From: Sphingomonas sp. HMP9
Lineage (GTDB): Bacteria > Pseudomonadota > Alphaproteobacteria > Sphingomonadales > Sphingomonadaceae
Direction: 5' to 3'
Assembly: GCF_013374115.1 (NCBI RefSeq)
Contig: NZ_AP022673.1
Span: forward strand, 958,501-1,022,500
Length of the DNA: 64,000 bases
The notes below the pieces were generated by a model, which worked only from the letters and a program-made list of their open reading frames with translations, ran no database searches and was not told the DNA's origin. Made by a program: the position numbers and the translations under genes. This document shows positions 62,524-64,000 of this stretch, piece by piece; positions within the stretch are counted from its first letter, which is position 1; each line of letters starts with the position of its first letter.

Positions 62524-63536
62524 GCTTCAGGATCCGGGCCGCGGTCGACGACGACCTTCAGCACCTTTACGAAATGGCCAAGCTCACGGGCGGCGGGTTC
62601 ACCAATCTGCCCCCCGATCGCCGCGCGCTGACCGCCAAGCTCGAACGCAGCCACGCGGCGTTCGCGCGCACCGACGGCCCGGTCCAGGACGAACTGTTCG
62701 TGCTGATCCTCGAGAATATCGAGACGCAGGAAGTCCGTGGCACCTGTCAGATCTTCACGCAGGTCGGGCAGAGCTATCCGTTCTACAGCTACCGGATCGG
62801 CCAGCTCACCCAGCATAGCCGCGAACTGAACCGCACCTTCCGCGCCGACATGCTGTCGCTCGCCACTGACCTCGAAGGCGCCAGCGAGGTTGGCGGACTG
62901 TTCCTCCACCCGGGCGAACGCGCAGGTGGCCTGGGGCTGTTGCTCGCGCGCAGCCGCTATCTCTTCATCAAGATGCACCGTTCACGCTTCGCGGACCGCA
63001 TCCTCGCCGAATTGCGCGGTGTGATCGACGAGGCGGGCGGCTCGCCGTTCTGGGACGGACTCGCCGGACGGTTCTTCGGAATGAATTTTCAGGACGCGGA
63101 TCAGTTCAATGCGATCAACGGCCACCAGTTCATCGCCGACCTAATGCCCAAGCACCCGATCTACACCGCCATGCTGACCGAGACGGCACGCGCTGCGATC
63201 GGCTTGCCGCATCCGTCCGGCCGCGCGGCGATGCGAATGCTGGAGAACGAGGGCTTTGCCTTCGAGAACTATGTCGATATCTTCGACGGCGGCCCGACGA
63301 TGACGGCGCGCACCGATCAGGTCCGCTCGATCGCCGACGCGCGCGACAACCGCGTGGTGGCGATCGGCGGCGATGACGGCAAGGACGCGCTGGTCGCAAC
63401 GGGCCACCTGGCCAACTTCCGTGCGGCGTTCGGCAAGGTCCGTGCGACGGACGACGGCGTCATGTTGGACGAGCATTGCGCGCGCACACTGGGTGTTCGC
63501 GACGCCGACCGGGTCACGCACGTCGCGCGGATCTAA
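62520..63536 (+). CDS. astA: Arginine N-succinyltransferase
   Basis: 338 residues from GTG 62520, overlapping the M20 gene. GNAT fold of the AstA family: SFRIRAAVDDDLQHLYEMAKLTGGGFTNLPPDRRAL, GTCQIFTQVGQSYPFYSYRIGQLTQHSRELN, SEVGGLFLHPGERAGGLGLLLARSRYLFI, LAELRGVIDEAGGSPFWDGLAGRFFGMNF and INGHQFIADLMPKHPIYTAML. First step of the AST pathway, succinylating arginine with succinyl-CoA. The astB-E genes are not in view on the remaining downstream bases. Confidence 0.94.
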   Translation: MSFRIRAAVDDDLQHLYEMAKLTGGGFTNLPPDRRALTAKLERSHAAFARTDGPVQDELFVLILENIETQEVRGTCQIFTQVGQSYPFYSYRIGQLTQHSRELNRTFRADMLSLATDLEGASEVGGLFLHPGERAGGLGLLLARSRYLFIKMHRSRFADRILAELRGVIDEAGGSPFWDGLAGRFFGMNFQDADQFNAINGHQFIADLMPKHPIYTAMLTETARAAIGLPHPSGRAAMRMLENEGFAFENYVDIFDGGPTMTARTDQVRSIADARDNRVVAIGGDDGKDALVATGHLANFRAAFGKVRATDDGVMLDEHCARTLGVRDADRVTHVARI

Positions 63537-63645
63537 CGGCGACGTGGCACAGAAATACGTCGGGTTAATTTACAGTTAACTACGTTCCGCCACGTCGAAA
63601 CGTTGGATATTCACCGCTGGTACGGATCTTGCTTAGACGTTTGCC

Positions 63646-63864
63646 ATGTGGACCCGGTTTGCGCGCCTCTTCGTCATCAAGACCAAGTTCGAGGCTTTTC
63701 TCGTCATCTACGGCCTAGGCGTCGGGGCGGTCGAACGCGGTATGCATTATCTGGAGCAATATCCCGGATACGGCGGCTGGCTCCTGTTCGCGGTCTGCCC
63801 GATCGCGGTGTTCATGGCGGGTGGGCGGATCATCGATTCGGTCGACCACGCACGAGATCGGTAG
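63646..63864 (+). CDS. Small membrane protein, hypothetical
   Basis: 72 residues. Two hydrophobic segments (AFLVIYGLGVGAV and GGWLLFAVCPIAVFMAGGRII) flank a short loop, with charged ends (DSVDHARDR). No family known to me. The preceding 109 bases are relatively AT-rich (TTAATTTACAGTTAACTACG) and may hold its promoter. Confidence 0.7.
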   Translation: MWTRFARLFVIKTKFEAFLVIYGLGVGAVERGMHYLEQYPGYGGWLLFAVCPIAVFMAGGRIIDSVDHARDR

Positions 63865-63873
63865 GTCGAGCGG

Positions 63874-64000
63874 CTAGGTCGTCTGCTGCGCCAGATGCAG
63901 GTAACGGCTCGAGAAATCCGCGAGTTCGCGCAGCGCGTCCCATCGCGGAAAGCTGATCCGGCGACGATTGCGACCGATCAGCCCGTCAGCCTCAAGCGAC
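63874..64000 (-). CDS. C-terminal end of a Crp/Fnr-like regulator (5' part outside window)
   Basis: The minus strand is open from the right edge to a TAG at 63874-63876, giving 41 residues: LEADGLIGRNRRRISFPRWD, then ALRELADFSSRYLHLAQ. The pattern LE-x-DGLI-x-R-x(6)-D-x-LR-x-LADF-x(3)-YLHL matches the end of the helix-turn-helix domain in Crp/Fnr-type regulators common in sphingomonads. Too little is visible to name ligand or targets. Confidence 0.6.
   Translation of the reverse strand, partial: SLEADGLIGRNRRRISFPRWDALRELADFSSRYLHLAQQTT

Noticed and set aside
1..64000. tRNA, rRNA or riboswitch genes
   Set aside because: I found no cloverleaf, rRNA core sequence or known riboswitch consensus in the intergenic regions, but a covariance-model search was not possible.

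Overview
The window is a chromosomal segment from a GC-rich alphaproteobacterium, most likely Sphingomonas or a close relative in the Sphingomonadaceae. The inference rests on gene content and order: chvI-chvG followed by a short hprK, rapZ, a mannose-type EIIA and HPr; pdhA followed by a lipoyl-tagged pdhB; TrmFO; abundant TonB-dependent receptors with a FecI/FecR pair; TadE/TadG-like proteins. No rRNA, tRNA, CRISPR array, insertion sequence or prophage was seen. Most of the window reads as ordinary chromosome, with many overlapping start/stop codons (ATGA, GTGA, TGATG) that tie genes into operons.

Region 1 (1-10732). The 3' part of a membrane GGDEF/EAL gene meets, tail to tail, a minus-strand run of six genes: an ECF sigma factor, a FecR-like anti-sigma factor, a TonB-dependent transducer with an STN domain, a second TonB-dependent receptor, a Tat-exported PLP enzyme of the isopenicillin N epimerase/class V aminotransferase type, and an RpfF-type enoyl-CoA hydratase (DSF-family signal synthase). 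This is the most unusual arrangement here: a surface-signalling and uptake module apparently joined to a fatty-acid signal synthase, next to a c-di-GMP enzyme.

Region 2 (10813-17905). Glycan and envelope genes: a group-4 glycosyltransferase and DUF2334 deacetylase facing away from a polytopic membrane protein and a DUF2141 protein, then a secreted EEP-family phosphatase/nuclease and a secreted GH84 beta-N-acetylglucosaminidase. Region 3 (17942-23577) holds small metabolic genes: DsbA/FrnE-like oxidoreductase, YjbR-like protein, aldehyde dehydrogenase, DUF3253 protein, and a divergent epimerase/LysR pair. Region 4 (23720-27603) is glycerol catabolism (glpF-glpK-glpD), possibly with a translated leader, followed by rpsU and a 787-base gene-poor stretch with a decayed acyltransferase.

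Region 5 (28752-33995) joins the ChvG/ChvI two-component system to a regulatory phosphotransferase branch (HprK, RapZ, EIIA, HPr) and an RNA methyltransferase. Region 6 (34056-43878) has an L,D-transpeptidase, a SulP transporter, DUF488, trmFO, an EF-hand protein, a squalene/phytoene-synthase-family protein and a TadG/TadE/TadE-like operon. Region 7 (43916-64000) is largely housekeeping: pyruvate dehydrogenase E1, an MFS-cysK-cell wall hydrolase operon, a MerR/acyl-CoA dehydrogenase pair, hisI, purF, an SDR, cyclopropane-fatty-acid synthase, photolyase, an HDAC-like deacetylase, rppH, a DUF481 outer-membrane protein, an M20 peptidase with astA, and the end of a Crp/Fnr-like regulator.

Five intergenic spots carry paired, inverted palindromes of REPIN type (33074, 37651, 46558, 55904, 57361). 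Two are copies of one family built on a GAAA-loop hairpin. One supplies the last codons of the cyclopropane-fatty-acid synthase gene.
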